Shown here piece by piece: positions 36,735 to 46,500 of a stretch of DNA of 64,000 bases; the stretch's first letter is position 1; each line of letters starts with the position of its first letter. Position numbers and translations under genes: made by a program. The notes under the pieces were generated by a model. It did no database searches, had not been told where the DNA came from, and was given only the letters and a program-made list of their open reading frames with translations. The stretch is taken from assembly GCA_963788285.1 (NCBI GenBank), contig CAWBGB010000008.1, forward strand, positions 186,001 through 250,000, read 5' to 3'. Source of the DNA: Alicyclobacillus_A sp963788285. GTDB taxonomy: Bacteria; Bacillota; Bacilli; Alicyclobacillales; Alicyclobacillaceae.

Positions 36735-37487
36735 ATGAATCAGAACAAGGTAGCACTTATCACTGGTGGAACCAGAGGGATTGGAAAAGCGATTGCAACG
36801 AAATTTGCCGAGGACGGTTACAACCTCGTATTAAACTACTTGCGTAGCAAGACTAACGCCGAGGAAACAAAAGCAGAGCTGGAGTCCCATGGTATTCATG
36901 TGCATCTAGTTAAAGCCAACGTAAAGGATGTCGAAAACATCAAGGATATGTTTCGGGAGATTGACGACATGTATGGAAGACTAGACGTTTTCATCAACAA
37001 TGCGGCTTCGGGTGTCCTCCGTCCACTTATGGAATTGGAGGAATCACATTGGGATTGGACGCAGGACATCAATTCGAAAGCATACTTCTTTGCCGCACAA
37101 GAGGCAGCCAAGTTAATGGAACGTGTCGGTCGAGGTGCAATTGTAGCACTTTCAAGTCTCGGTTCAATCCGAGTTTTACCAAACTATGTTGCAGTAGGCG
37201 TGTCCAAGGCATCCCTTGAAGCCATTACACGATACTTAGCCGTGGAACTCGCACCCAAGAACATCGTTGTCAACGCTGTATCGGGTGGTGCCGTCGATAC
37301 AGACGCACTAAAGCATTTTCCAAACCGACAAGAGATGCTTGAATCAGGTGCCAACAATCCAGCAGGACGACTTGTCGAACCCGAAGATATTGCCAACGTC
37401 GTTTACTTCCTGTGTACGGAAAATGCCAACATGATTCGTGGTCAAACGATAATTGTGGACGGTGGATTATCCCTTCTCTGCAGATAA
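36735..37487 (+). CDS. fabL: Enoyl-ACP reductase, FabL type
   Basis: An NADPH-dependent last step of the fatty acid elongation cycle. The 250-residue SDR has TGGTRGIGKAIA, NNAASGVLRPLMELEESHWD, a catalytic-type SSLGS...YVAVGVSKAS, and the C-terminal MIRGQTIIVDGG; this follows B. subtilis FabL closely along its whole length. The start is ATG 36735, 5 bp after GGAGG. It stands alone between mobile element debris. Confidence 0.93.
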   Translation: MNQNKVALITGGTRGIGKAIATKFAEDGYNLVLNYLRSKTNAEETKAELESHGIHVHLVKANVKDVENIKDMFREIDDMYGRLDVFINNAASGVLRPLMELEESHWDWTQDINSKAYFFAAQEAAKLMERVGRGAIVALSSLGSIRVLPNYVAVGVSKASLEAITRYLAVELAPKNIVVNAVSGGAVDTDALKHFPNRQEMLESGANNPAGRLVEPEDIANVVYFLCTENANMIRGQTIIVDGGLSLLCR

Positions 37488-37559
37488 TGCAGTACAAAAG
37501 ACGTCCATCATCAGACGCCCTGCATCGCCTTTTTCAATTCGTCGTGAGACGGCTCAACG

Positions 37560-38006
37560 TACCGCATCGGGCGAATTTAACTTCGTTTATGTCGCTCCCT
37601 CGGACATTAGGGTTTTTCTCACGTATACTCGTTCATTCGTAGGATTTCGTCACCTGGTAGTATGGTCAGGAACCACCTAGAGTGTATAAGATGGACGTTG
37701 ATCCGTTACGAGTGCATGCGGAAACAGAAGGTGCGATTGAATATACAGCATCTTCCACAACATATTATATGCTGCACGCTTCTCTCCACATGTTCCTTGG
37801 GATTCACACTCCCACATCTCAACGGGTCTGAGCCCTCACATTCCTTCGTCCCATCTAACCAAGGTGTGGAGTCCGATTCACGTTAACCTAACGGGTCCAT
37901 GCCCTAAAGCGACAGAGACTCGGTACTCCGTGCTTTCTTTGTGAAATCCTGCGAATGAGCCAATCTACGTCAATCACGACTGTGCCTACTGGGGGTCTTG
38001 CGGGGT
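37560..38006 (-). repeat. IS110-associated 3' flank, copy 1
   Basis: Non-coding sequence after the IS110 transposase stop that matches 52070-52440 in inverted orientation: CAGGATTTCACAAAGAAAGC, ACGGAGTACCGAGT, TCCACACCTTGGTTAGAT and GGGAGTGTGAATCCCAAGGA are shared. Both copies follow an IS110 C-terminus, so it is probably the element's own right end. No frame is convincing. Confidence 0.75.
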
Positions 38007-38793
38007 TTATGCAGCCTGGACCTGTATCTTCGCTTGAATAAATGGCTGAACGTCTCTCGCCATCGCGACAAGCATTCGTGCCAGTTTTCCAATCAACTTC
38101 ATAATCGATTGCATCTTTGTCATTCGTTTCACTTAAATGTTGTGTGCGTGTAATTCTTGGAACACAGAATGATAGGACAGCAAGTGAGTAATGGTAAGGT
38201 ATAAGTGCTTTCGCAGCAACGAATTCCCGCGTTTTGTAATCTTCAGCTTACCCTTGTACTTTCCTGAGCTACGTTCTGCCAGGTTAAGTCCAGCTTTCCG
38301 TAACAGTGACTACCATGGTTGAGTCGTCGCAGATCGCCAGCAAAAGAAAGTATCACGGCGGTCGAAGAAGGTGTGGCTCCAATAGACAGAACTAAGTCTG
38401 CGCAAGGCACCTCTGGGAGAATCCGCTCGATCTCTTTGTCTGCTTCGGCAATGGTCTTACGAACCCATTCATAAGCATCCAGAAGGTACTGAAGTTGCCG
38501 TTTGTCCTCATCCAAACCGGTGGTGTTTCCTATGCTGCTCTTGGCAAGTTCAATGAGTTGGGTCGACTTCCTCATCCCTCTGATCCCGCCAGGACGCGAC
38601 ATGTGATCTTGCTGTGTGTGGCAGGATAGAAGTGCAGGGTGTGGCGGCGGGAAACTGCAGTTAAGTTTCACCCCCTAGGGGGTGAAAAAATTTCTATGTT
38701 TTCCAGTTAGCAATCCCGCCTTTGTGCAACGAAATGGCACTTGCCAACATCACTCTACAAAATCTACTCTCTGTTTTGCTAGGAACGGAGAGG

Positions 38794-40305
38794 ATGAGAG
38801 GAATGTTGAAAGTGCCACAGCAGCAGTATATCAGGTATTTGCGTGAGGTTGAGGGTTGTGGGGTTCAAGAAATTGCTGAGCGTGTTGGTGTTAATTGGAG
38901 AACCGCGAAGAAGTATGCGGATCGGGACGATTGGAATGTTCCCGTACGGAAGAAGGTGCATCACCCCGTCCTCGGCCCATTTCTCGATATCATCGACACT
39001 TGGTTGCTAGAGGACGAACGCCTCCCCCGTAAGCAGCGTCATACTGGGCGGCGGATCTTTCATCGCCTGCAGGAGGAGTTTGGCTTTCAGGGTGGAGAAC
39101 GTACCGTGACCGCATATGTAGCCAAGCGTAGAAAGCAAATGGTGCTGGAACGGGTTGAGCGTTATGAGCGGTTGGAACACCCTGGCGGTGAAGCGCAGGC
39201 GGACTTTGGCACCGTGTATATCGTCAAGGGAGGCGAGCTGGTGGAGCGAAAGGTGCTAACCTTGTCGTTTCCCTACAGCAACGCAGCGTTTGCGTTCCCT
39301 GTGCCCAAGGAGAATACCGAGTGTTTCCTCGAAGCCCTGAAGCGGCTTTTCGAGCAATGCGGCGGTGTGCCGCGCAAGATCTGGTTCGACAACTTGTCGG
39401 CCGCCGTCGTATCGGTTCTGGCCGACGGAGAGCGTGTACTGACAGATGCATTCGCCCAGTTTTGTGCGCATTACCGTTTCGCTCCGCAGTTCTGCAATCC
39501 TCGCAGCGGCAACGAAAAAGGCAACGTCGAGAACAAGGTCGGCTACGGGCGGCGAAATTGGTGTGTGCCGCCGCCGGTGATTGAAACGCCACAGGAATTT
39601 GAATCCTACTTGGCGCAAGCGGCCAAAGCAGACATGGAACGTCCCCACTATACCAAGGATGAACTCATCTCGGTCTTGTGGCAGCAAGAACAGTCCGAGT
39701 TGTTGCAATTACCGAGCGTCCCCTTGGAGATTTACCGCCTGGAGAACGCGAGACTCAATAAGTACAGTGAGCTCCAATTTGACGATGTGCGCTTCCCCTT
39801 GCCTCAATGCAAGGCGTTATTGCCGGTTCTGATCAAGATGAAGTGGGATGAATTGGACGTGCTCTCCGCGGACGGTGAATACCGGCTGCTCGCGACGCTG
39901 CCTCGTCCCTATACGGAGAAAACGATGCCGCTGGACTGGCGCGCGATCTTCGAGGGCTACCAGAGACGCCCGCGTTCCGTCATGTATTCGTCGTTCGCAG
40001 CCATGATGCCAAAGGCGGTGAAAACGTTCGTCTGTGTCGACGACGCCGCGGCGCGGAAGACTCGAATTGCGCTCTGCTACCGTTTGCTCAAATCGTACAC
40101 ACTTGAGCAAATTGGCGTGGGGCTGACTCAGGTGATGCCCATGGATGAACAAGGTACGGCAGCCTTAGAACATACGCTGTATGCGATGACCCATCCGGAG
40201 TTTCACCCGGAGCCATTTATTGAAACCCATACGCCGCCGTGTCTGCACGGGCAGCTCCCGCAGTTGGAGACGTATAACCGCCTGGTGGGAGGCGTGACGT
40301 CATGA
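38794..40305 (+). CDS. istA: IS21-family transposase IstA
   Basis: About 503 residues: an N-terminal HTH (GCGVQEIAERVGVNWRTAKK), a DDE integrase core with Asp in GEAQADFGTVY, Asp in KIWFDNLSAAV and Glu in GNEKGNVENKVG, and a C-terminal beta domain. The start is ATG 38794 or 38803. Its TGA overlaps the istB ATG (ATGA). The frame is intact, but istB is disrupted, so the element should be unable to move without a partner. Confidence 0.92.
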   Translation: MRGMLKVPQQQYIRYLREVEGCGVQEIAERVGVNWRTAKKYADRDDWNVPVRKKVHHPVLGPFLDIIDTWLLEDERLPRKQRHTGRRIFHRLQEEFGFQGGERTVTAYVAKRRKQMVLERVERYERLEHPGGEAQADFGTVYIVKGGELVERKVLTLSFPYSNAAFAFPVPKENTECFLEALKRLFEQCGGVPRKIWFDNLSAAVVSVLADGERVLTDAFAQFCAHYRFAPQFCNPRSGNEKGNVENKVGYGRRNWCVPPPVIETPQEFESYLAQAAKADMERPHYTKDELISVLWQQEQSELLQLPSVPLEIYRLENARLNKYSELQFDDVRFPLPQCKALLPVLIKMKWDELDVLSADGEYRLLATLPRPYTEKTMPLDWRAIFEGYQRRPRSVMYSSFAAMMPKAVKTFVCVDDAAARKTRIALCYRLLKSYTLEQIGVGLTQVMPMDEQGTAALEHTLYAMTHPEFHPEPFIETHTPPCLHGQLPQLETYNRLVGGVTS

Positions 40306-40363
40306 GAGAGGCTTTGAAACGAGCTTGCAAAACGCTGCATTTGGCGTATGTGATGGATTCATA

Positions 40364-41752
40364 GTTAGAGTCTCATTAGGTGGTGTAAATTCTGAGGCTG
40401 GATATTGACGAAAAAGCCATCGAGTGCAATCTACTAAAGTGACGCCAACCACATTAGTAGAGGAGGCAATCTCGATGGCTTCTATGGATAAGATCGCACT
40501 TTTGGAGTTGATTCGCAAGATTGGTTTGGAGGATGGGGATATCGATTTTCTGCGGGAGGGTCTGAAGATCCTTGCAGAAGCCGTGATGGATGCCGAGGTC
40601 AGTCAGCTCATCGGTGCTGAGCGCTTCGAACGTAGCACGGAGCGCAAGAATTACCGCAACGGATACCGTCGCAGAGAGTGGGATACGAGGGTCGGAACTA
40701 TTGAATTGCAAATTCCCAAGCTCCGGAAAGGCAGCTATTTCCCCAGTTTGTTAGAGCCACGGCGGAGAGCGGAGAAGGCGTTGCTCAATGTCGTGCAGGA
40801 AGCCTATGTGCATGGCGTGAGCACCCGCAAAGTGGATGAACTCGTGGAGTCGTTGGGTATCGGTGGAATCAGCAAGAGTGAAGTGTCTCGAATCTGCAAG
40901 GAGCTCGATGAGGTTGTCCAAGCGTTCAAGAATCGCCCGTTGGAAGGGGAATTCCCGTATGTCTGGCTGGATGCCACCTTTCCCAAGGTTCGTGAGGGTG
41001 GCCGGGTCCAGAGCATGGCGTTCGTCATTGCCATTGGCGTGAAAGCCACCGGCGAGCGTGAGGTGCTGGGCTTTGACCTTGGCACCAGCGAGGACGGTTC
41101 CTTCTGGTTGACTTTTCTACGAAGCCTGGTGGCGAGAGGGCTAAGGGGCGTCAAACTGGCGATTAGTGATGCTCATGAAGGACTACGGGCGGCGATTGAA
41201 ACGGCACTGGTCGGGGCTACATGGCAGCGCTGCAGAGTACATGTCATGCGCAATGTACTGAGTCAGGTGCCAAAGTCCTCGCAAGCCATGGTGTCCTCGA
41301 TTGTTCGCACGATCTTCACACAGCCAACACAGCAGGCAGCGAAAGAACAGCTTGCCCGCGTCGTGGAGCAATTGAAGAGCCATTTCCCGAAGGCGATGGA
41401 CGTTCTACAGAAGGCCGAAGAAGACGTATTGGCGTACATGGCATTCCCGACGGAGCACTGGCGGCAAATCTGTTCAACGAATCCACTGGAACGGCTAAAC
41501 CGTGAAATCCGCCGACGCATGGACGTGGTTGGGATCTTCCCAAACCGGGACTCAGTGATCCGGCTCGTGGGAACCATTCTCCAAGAGCAACACGATGAAT
41601 GGAGCATTGCACGCCGCTATTTCAGCTTGGAGTCGATGGCTAAGCTGACGGGCAACCAGGCGTTGCTGGCACCGACTTCAGTTCTACACAAATGACGCAT
41701 GTCACTTAGTAGAAGCACTCGAAGAATTTCCACCACTTGACGGGACACTACC
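40364..41752 (+). mobile_element. IS256-family insertion sequence, complete (1389 bp)
   Basis: Inverted ends GTTAGAGTCTCATTAGGTGG and GGTAGTGTCCCGTCAAGTGG (right end read inward) agree at most positions. The 8-bp duplication GATTCATA is found at 40356-40363 and 41753-41760. One intact transposase fills it. It is the youngest insertion of the nest. Confidence 0.95.
40475..41695 (+). CDS. IS256-family (mutator-type) transposase
   Basis: A 406-residue DDE transposase. The catalytic Asp is in VWLDATFPKV, the second in LAISDAHEGLRAA and Glu in NPLERLNREIRRR, with the family CxxH-like segment WQRCRVHVMRN between. The start is ATG 40475, with GAGGAGG 9 bp upstream. The frame is intact, with two degraded relatives at 27485 and 44163 in this window, so the element has been active in this genome. 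Confidence 0.95.
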   Translation: MASMDKIALLELIRKIGLEDGDIDFLREGLKILAEAVMDAEVSQLIGAERFERSTERKNYRNGYRRREWDTRVGTIELQIPKLRKGSYFPSLLEPRRRAEKALLNVVQEAYVHGVSTRKVDELVESLGIGGISKSEVSRICKELDEVVQAFKNRPLEGEFPYVWLDATFPKVREGGRVQSMAFVIAIGVKATGEREVLGFDLGTSEDGSFWLTFLRSLVARGLRGVKLAISDAHEGLRAAIETALVGATWQRCRVHVMRNVLSQVPKSSQAMVSSIVRTIFTQPTQQAAKEQLARVVEQLKSHFPKAMDVLQKAEEDVLAYMAFPTEHWRQICSTNPLERLNREIRRRMDVVGIFPNRDSVIRLVGTILQEQHDEWSIARRYFSLESMAKLTGNQALLAPTSVLHK

Positions 41753-43384
41753 GATTCATACGAAGCGATTGGATTTGAGGATAAGGAACAGTTCTTGCTC
41801 CATGTCCTGCAAGCCGAGATTCAGCACCGAGAGGAAAACCGGCTCAAGCGTTTGCTCAGGAAAGCGGCCTTCACGCAGTTGAAGACACTGCAGGATTACG
41901 ATTTTAGCGCGGTGACCTTTCCGGAACACTGTACGGAGGTGATGCTGAGGGATCTGTGTTTTCTGGAACGCAAGGAGAACGTCCTGATGCTCGGGAACGT
42001 CGGGTGTGGGAAGACCCACCTTGCAACGGCACTCGGCGTAGAGGCGTGTCGCCGGGGGCATACGGTTCGATTCTTTCGGGTTCCTGATCTTGTCACCATT
42101 CTGCAGGAAAAGCACCAAAATGGGACGCTGGCACGCTTTCAGAGGGAACTAGCAACCTGCGACCTGCTCATCCTGGATGAGGTCGGTTTTGTGCCCTTTC
42201 ACCAGACAGGGGCGGAACTGCTCTTTCACGTCGTGTCGGCGTGCTACGAACACAACAGCGTGATTGTGACATCCAATCTCGAATTCGGGCAATGGAACAC
42301 GGTGTTCGGCGATACACGGTTGACGGCTGCCTTGATTGACCGACTCGTACACCACGCGTACATCTTAGCGTTCACTGGGGAAAGCTTCCGTCTACGTCAT
42401 GCACTTTCCAGTGTAACGTCGTAATTTTGGGGATTGATGGGTGGCAGTGCCTATGCACAAAACGGCGGCCATTCTCTGCATTTTTCACTTGCGAAAAACA
42501 CTTGCCATACCTCGATGAGTTGTTCAGGCTTTAGGTCTTGCAAATCTCTTGGGCTCGGATATGTACGCAGCGTGGCAAGCGAACGAGCGGAGAAGACTTT
42601 CTTCGTATTGAAGACGACTGTGTACTCGGGGAAATGAATGTCTAACCAGCGAATGATTTGATTCTTAAGACGCCCTGATTCCTTGACCCAGAACTCACGA
42701 TTTTTAACGATGGCGCGCAGTCGCTGAAAGATTTCATCACTTGGCGTAAACGGGGTGTAATAACCTCTACTGACAACGTCTGCGATTACCAAAGCATCCT
42801 TTGGGTCACTCTTCGATGGGGAGTTGTCCCGATTCTCTTTATTTCGTTTTGTCGTCAATGGATTGACCAGCACAACGTCTATCCCCTGTTCTACAAGCCA
42901 GTTCGCGATGTTGAACCAATAATACCCCGTTGACTCCATTCCCACGATGACATTATCCATTCCGTGAACCTGTTGGAGATGACGGATTGTTCGTTCCAGT
43001 TGCTCAAACCCATTTCGATTATTGTCTACCATCACAGCACGTTTTGTTAGAGCCATACCTCGAAAGTTTGTCGCTTGTACAGCATGCTTTTCCTTCGCGA
43101 TGTCGATACCCACGACCAATGTGGATGGCGAAATCTGTTCAATCCGTTGATTCTCGGTTTTCATTTGATTAGACTTCATAGTAACGTCTCCTACGTTGAG
43201 TTTTTTAAGGGCGACGACCCATTACACACTCATCGTAGCGAGGCGCTTTATGTTGTTCAAACCCCGTATCTTAACGTCCACAGGAATGGATAAACTGCCC
43301 AAGAGCGCAACAACAACGGATCACGAAGATGCGTGATTATACAATATCATCGCATAATCAAACGCCCGCTACAGCTAGGCTTAT

Positions 43385-44162
43385 AGGGCATTCGTCGCCG
43401 GGTAGCTTGGGCACCTTGCGGTGCCCTCGCCCCCTCAGAACCGTGCGTGACAGTTTCCCGTCACACGGCTCAAGCCATCTTGACCAGTTGTCTCGGCAAC
43501 CCACCGTGCGGACTGCGATTTCTCGCATACTCTTTCGAGTGTGACCTGTTGACTCGTCTCGTGGACGGATATTTGGGTTCATAACAGGTCACGCCATTCG
43601 CCATGTGCTACGAAATTTCCAGCTAGATGACCCTGGGCAAGTCTGCACGATTTCGCGTCAGGACATAAATGGTGTTTCCACCGTCCCTATCCGCTCCATT
43701 ACAGAACGGCATTCGCTTTTTGCCCAGTCCTTTACCCCCTCAGGAATTCGGCGTCACTCACGTTCCGCTTACTGTCCGGTTTACGGATAGACCCAGTGGG
43801 GCTTACCTTGTTTCGCCGATAACCCCATATTCAGATGGTTAGGTGCCCCGAGTCCCGCGGTAGTGCTTGGAACTGCGAATCAGCAAAACGGGAGTGCTGA
43901 TCCCGACTACTTGCCTTTTGGCACAAGCGTATCAGGGTATTTCGCTTGTCTTGAATGACGCGGTTTATAAGGGGTTCACTTTCGTTCACCATGCATCTGC
44001 AACCTAGCTCCGGACCGAATCTCCCTATCAGTCTCGGCTACATTGTCCCGTGAGCTTCGCAAAACGGCGTTACCACCATCCCACGTCACGGTAGGTTCGC
44101 GCTCGCAGTTCTGAGCGGATGGGTTCTCGCCATATGATTATCGACAACTTACAAGTCGCAAC
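43385..44162 (-). mobile_element. ORF-less group II intron
   Basis: The 5' end on the minus strand reads GTTGCGACTTGTAAGTTGTC at 44162, followed by domain I-like sequence (AGCTAGGTTGCAGATGCATG; GGTAAGCCCCACTGGGTC). It runs without a maturase to domain V (34 nt, 43438-43471) and domain VI ending near 43385-43395. Internal domain IV appears reduced. Splicing would need a maturase in trans. The exact 3' end is uncertain. Confidence 0.8.
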
Positions 44163-44512
44163 CCACAAGTTCTACAAGGTTGAGTAGCGGAGGAGGACGT
44201 ACTGGCGTACATGGCATTTCCGAGAGAGCATTGGCGTCAGATTTGCTCAACCAATCCACTCGAGCGACTGAAACGGGAAATTCGCCGTCGTATAGATGTC
44301 GTTGGAATCTTCCCAAAGCGGGACTCTGTGATCCGGCTCGTGGGAACCATTCTCCAAGAGCAACACGATGAATGGAGCATTGCACGTCGATGGCGAGCGA
44401 AGTTAACGGATAACCAAGCGCTGTTGGCCCCGACGTCGATTCTCCCCAAATGATGTGGATCTCACGTAGTAGAGGCACTCAATGAAATTACACCACTTGA
44501 CGGGACACTACC
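44163..44512 (+). pseudogene. IS256-family transposase C-terminus and right end
   Basis: Reads VLAYMAFPREHWRQICSTNP, ERLKREIRRRIDVVGIFPKR and LIRLVG-like text (VIRLVGTILQEQHDEWSIAR), as in the complete copy, ending QALLAPTSILPK. It is followed by the right end ACTTGACGGGACACTACC. The 5' two thirds are missing; the remnant begins at the group II intron boundary. Confidence 0.88.
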
Positions 44513-44671
44513 TGGGTTTTACGTCATTTTGTTGGCGGGACCCCGTGTACATAAATCGACTCAGGAAAAAATTGTTGACAGTCCGGGGGTTTGGCTACTT
44601 TATACGAAGTGCCCCCCCACATCCAAGAATACCAAGTGGTGAGTTACCCCAGAATGAGACCTGATCCACCT

Positions 44672-46051
44672 TCATGCATTGAACGACGATGGTAAATGCG
44701 AATCCACTGCCATCTGCCCTCGAATCCTTCTCCACGTTAGCGCGATGGATAAAATGAGTGCGAAATAAACAAAACAAGTGTATGGGGCAAACTGTAATGT
44801 AGCGACACCGATGATGGCACTGGCTTGTAGGCCAAGGAGATTCCACGGGATTACCGATGAAATCAGCTCTGACGAATCCGCAATTATTTGCAGCACTTCT
44901 CTCCTACCAATTCCCCGGGTTTCAAACTGCGGAAGAAGTGTATTTCCGCTCATGAGAATAGACAACATTTGGCTACCCATGAGCATCGAAAATGACACGC
45001 TCAATACGTATGCTACTCCCACCAAACTAGCGGGCTTATTGGTGTGGACAAAAAGGCGCTGGGTAAGAGATTCTATTGCACCACCGATCGCTGTTACTCC
45101 CTGAAATGCACCTGCCGTTAGAATCAGTAAACTGGTGGGTATCATGGGCTGGATTCCACCGATGTGTAGATAGTGTGTCTGAAGGTGCAGCGGGTATCCG
45201 TACCACACTTCCAGCAGGAGACCCATTAGACTCCCCTTGTGGACCACAAGAGCGTAAATGAGTGCAAGTACCGACGCAACCGACAGGTTGTATAGTAACG
45301 TCACTCGTAGGATGGAGAGAAGAATAACAACCAACGGGGGAACCATTAGCAGCAGCGCCTTCAAACTGAGCTGCATGTTATGGACTGCTGTGGGGCGTTC
45401 GCCTATCCCTACCGTGACGTTGAACAGGAAAAAACCCAACACAGACAGCAGAAATGGCATGATGGCCGTTCGTAACAACTGATGCAACGTTTGCGTCGGA
45501 GACATTTCCGCCGCTTTGCTCATCACTATGACACTGGTGGACATCGGTGATGAACGATCGCCAACCATTCCCCCCGAAACTAATGCTCCGGCCACAACCG
45601 CAATCAAATGAGATGGGGTCAACGCCAACAATGGGGGGCCAAGAATGCTCCATGTAGCTATGGAGCTTCCAATCAACATGGAAAGCCCGCTTGACAATAA
45701 AAATGTAATCCAAATGACATTGCTGTTCCGAATGAGCGTCGAGCCTAAATCGGTCAGAAATGGAATAGTGCCAGATACCATCCAAAGGGCGACAATTAGT
45801 CCGAAGAGCAGCAGGACAACACAGACCTTCCACATGTTAAGGATACCGGACCAAGTTCCCCGGAATACTTTGCCCCATGGATTATTCGCTTTTGTGTATG
45901 CAGCTGACCATAGATAACCAATAAGTATACCTAGATAAATCGGCCACTTCAGCGACAGCGCTAGAACAATCCCTACAAACAAGGCGAGAGGTACGGTCCA
46001 CGCGTACTTCTGTTTGTGTAATGCTGACGGTTCCACGTGGGTTTGAACCAA
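44672..46051 (-). CDS. NhaC-family Na+/H+ antiporter
   Basis: A 459-residue transporter with about 11-12 helices. NhaC features include GTIPFLTDLGSTLI, GSSIATWSILGPPLLAL, the conserved SGGMVGDRSSPMSTSVIVM (Gly-Asp-x-Ser-Ser-Pro) and SSVIPWNLLG near the C-terminus. It exchanges Na+ (possibly with malate/lactate, as in some NhaC relatives) for protons. The start is TTG 46051, with GGAGG 9 bp upstream. Confidence 0.9.
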   Translation of the reverse strand: MVQTHVEPSALHKQKYAWTVPLALFVGIVLALSLKWPIYLGILIGYLWSAAYTKANNPWGKVFRGTWSGILNMWKVCVVLLLFGLIVALWMVSGTIPFLTDLGSTLIRNSNVIWITFLLSSGLSMLIGSSIATWSILGPPLLALTPSHLIAVVAGALVSGGMVGDRSSPMSTSVIVMSKAAEMSPTQTLHQLLRTAIMPFLLSVLGFFLFNVTVGIGERPTAVHNMQLSLKALLLMVPPLVVILLSILRVTLLYNLSVASVLALIYALVVHKGSLMGLLLEVWYGYPLHLQTHYLHIGGIQPMIPTSLLILTAGAFQGVTAIGGAIESLTQRLFVHTNKPASLVGVAYVLSVSFSMLMGSQMLSILMSGNTLLPQFETRGIGRREVLQIIADSSELISSVIPWNLLGLQASAIIGVATLQFAPYTCFVYFALILSIALTWRRIRGQMAVDSHLPSSFNA

Positions 46052-46375
46052 TTTTCTGTGCCTCCAAGCGTAGATGTTGTCGGTACCCCGAAGGGGGCCT
46101 TGAGATTCGGTCTAGTCACCCCCGGCCTGCGCGTCCTCCACTAGTCCAATGGCAAACCAGGCAGATGGGTAAGTCACAGCTCCCCCAGCAAGCACTACGA
46201 TTTTTATGGCAACAACTATCTCATCATGTGAAGACATTGACCAAGGTGGTAGACAATGCACTCCTCGCAACGACAGTGAATTGAAATTGCCATCCCCACT
46301 AACTCATTATACTTTTGAAACGATCTTCAGATCCCATTCTGGGGCGTTTTTCTTATTACGGTTCCCTGCAAAAGA
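46052..46375. other. Intergenic stretch upstream of nhaC
   Basis: About 320 bases with no supported gene. It contains the nhaC ribosome site and CCCGAAGGGGGCC-like GC-rich repeats near 46086. A short plus-strand frame here has no ribosome site. Confidence 0.4.
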
Positions 46376-46399
46376 AAAACGCCGAAAAACGGCGTTTTC
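46376..46399 (-). terminator. Terminator downstream of fosB
   Basis: AAAACGCCG-AAAAA-CGGCGTTTT hairpin; on the minus strand it is followed by TTTTTC. Confidence 0.8.
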
Positions 46400-46408
46400 T
46401 ACGTCTCA

Positions 46409-46454
46409 TTGCTTAAGTTCCCAACGGCTGAATCGGTGTTGTCCGTTTCAGAGA
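46409..46454 (+). repeat. 46-bp relic identical to part of an IS110 transposase gene
   Basis: TTGCTTAAGTTCCCAACGGC and CTGAATCGGTGTTGTCCGTT then TCAGAGA match about 51268-51314 inside the IS110 transposase, with two mismatches. It lies between the fosB stop and its terminator. Confidence 0.75.
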
Positions 46455-46500
46455 GGGATTATGCCCCCCCTTTAACTGAAGAAGGACTTTTGGCGTTAGC

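Larger units (their letters stand above)
40302..42424 (+). pseudogene. istB: IstB ATPase helper, interrupted by the IS256 element
   Basis: The frame starts at ATG 40302 (REALKRACKTLHLAYVMDS), is cut at GATTCATA by the IS256 element, and resumes at 41753 as SYEAIGFEDKEQFLLHVLQA. The AAA+ core then shows Walker A NVGCGKTHLATAL and Walker B LLILDEVGF, ending at 42424. Removing the IS and one target copy rejoins it in frame. IstB directs IstA to the target DNA. Confidence 0.92.
38613..42500 (+). mobile_element. IS21-family element carrying an inserted IS256-family element
   Basis: The ends TGTGTGTGGCAGGATAGAAG (38613) and, inverted, TGTTTTTCGCAAGTGAAAAA (42500) match at about 17 of 25 positions and have the TG...CA termini of IS21. 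CTTGC is duplicated outside both ends (38608-38612, 42501-42505). It holds istA and istB. Without the inner element it would be about 2.5 kb, normal for the family. Confidence 0.93.
38007..43179 (-). pseudogene. IS110-family transposase interrupted by an IS21 element
   Basis: The N-terminal part (43179-42506) reads VVGIDIAKEKHAVQATNF, GMESTGYYWFNIANW and SKSDPKDALVIADVV, the first D, E and D of the DEDD catalytic set. At EVWQ it is broken by the IS21 element. The C-terminal part (38607-38007) resumes HMSRPGGIRGMRKSTQLI, then LSIGATPSSTAVILSFAG, and after a frameshift near 38320 GLNLAERSSGKYKGKLKITK to the end. Deleting the insertion and one CTTGC copy restores the frame across the junction. 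Confidence 0.88.
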
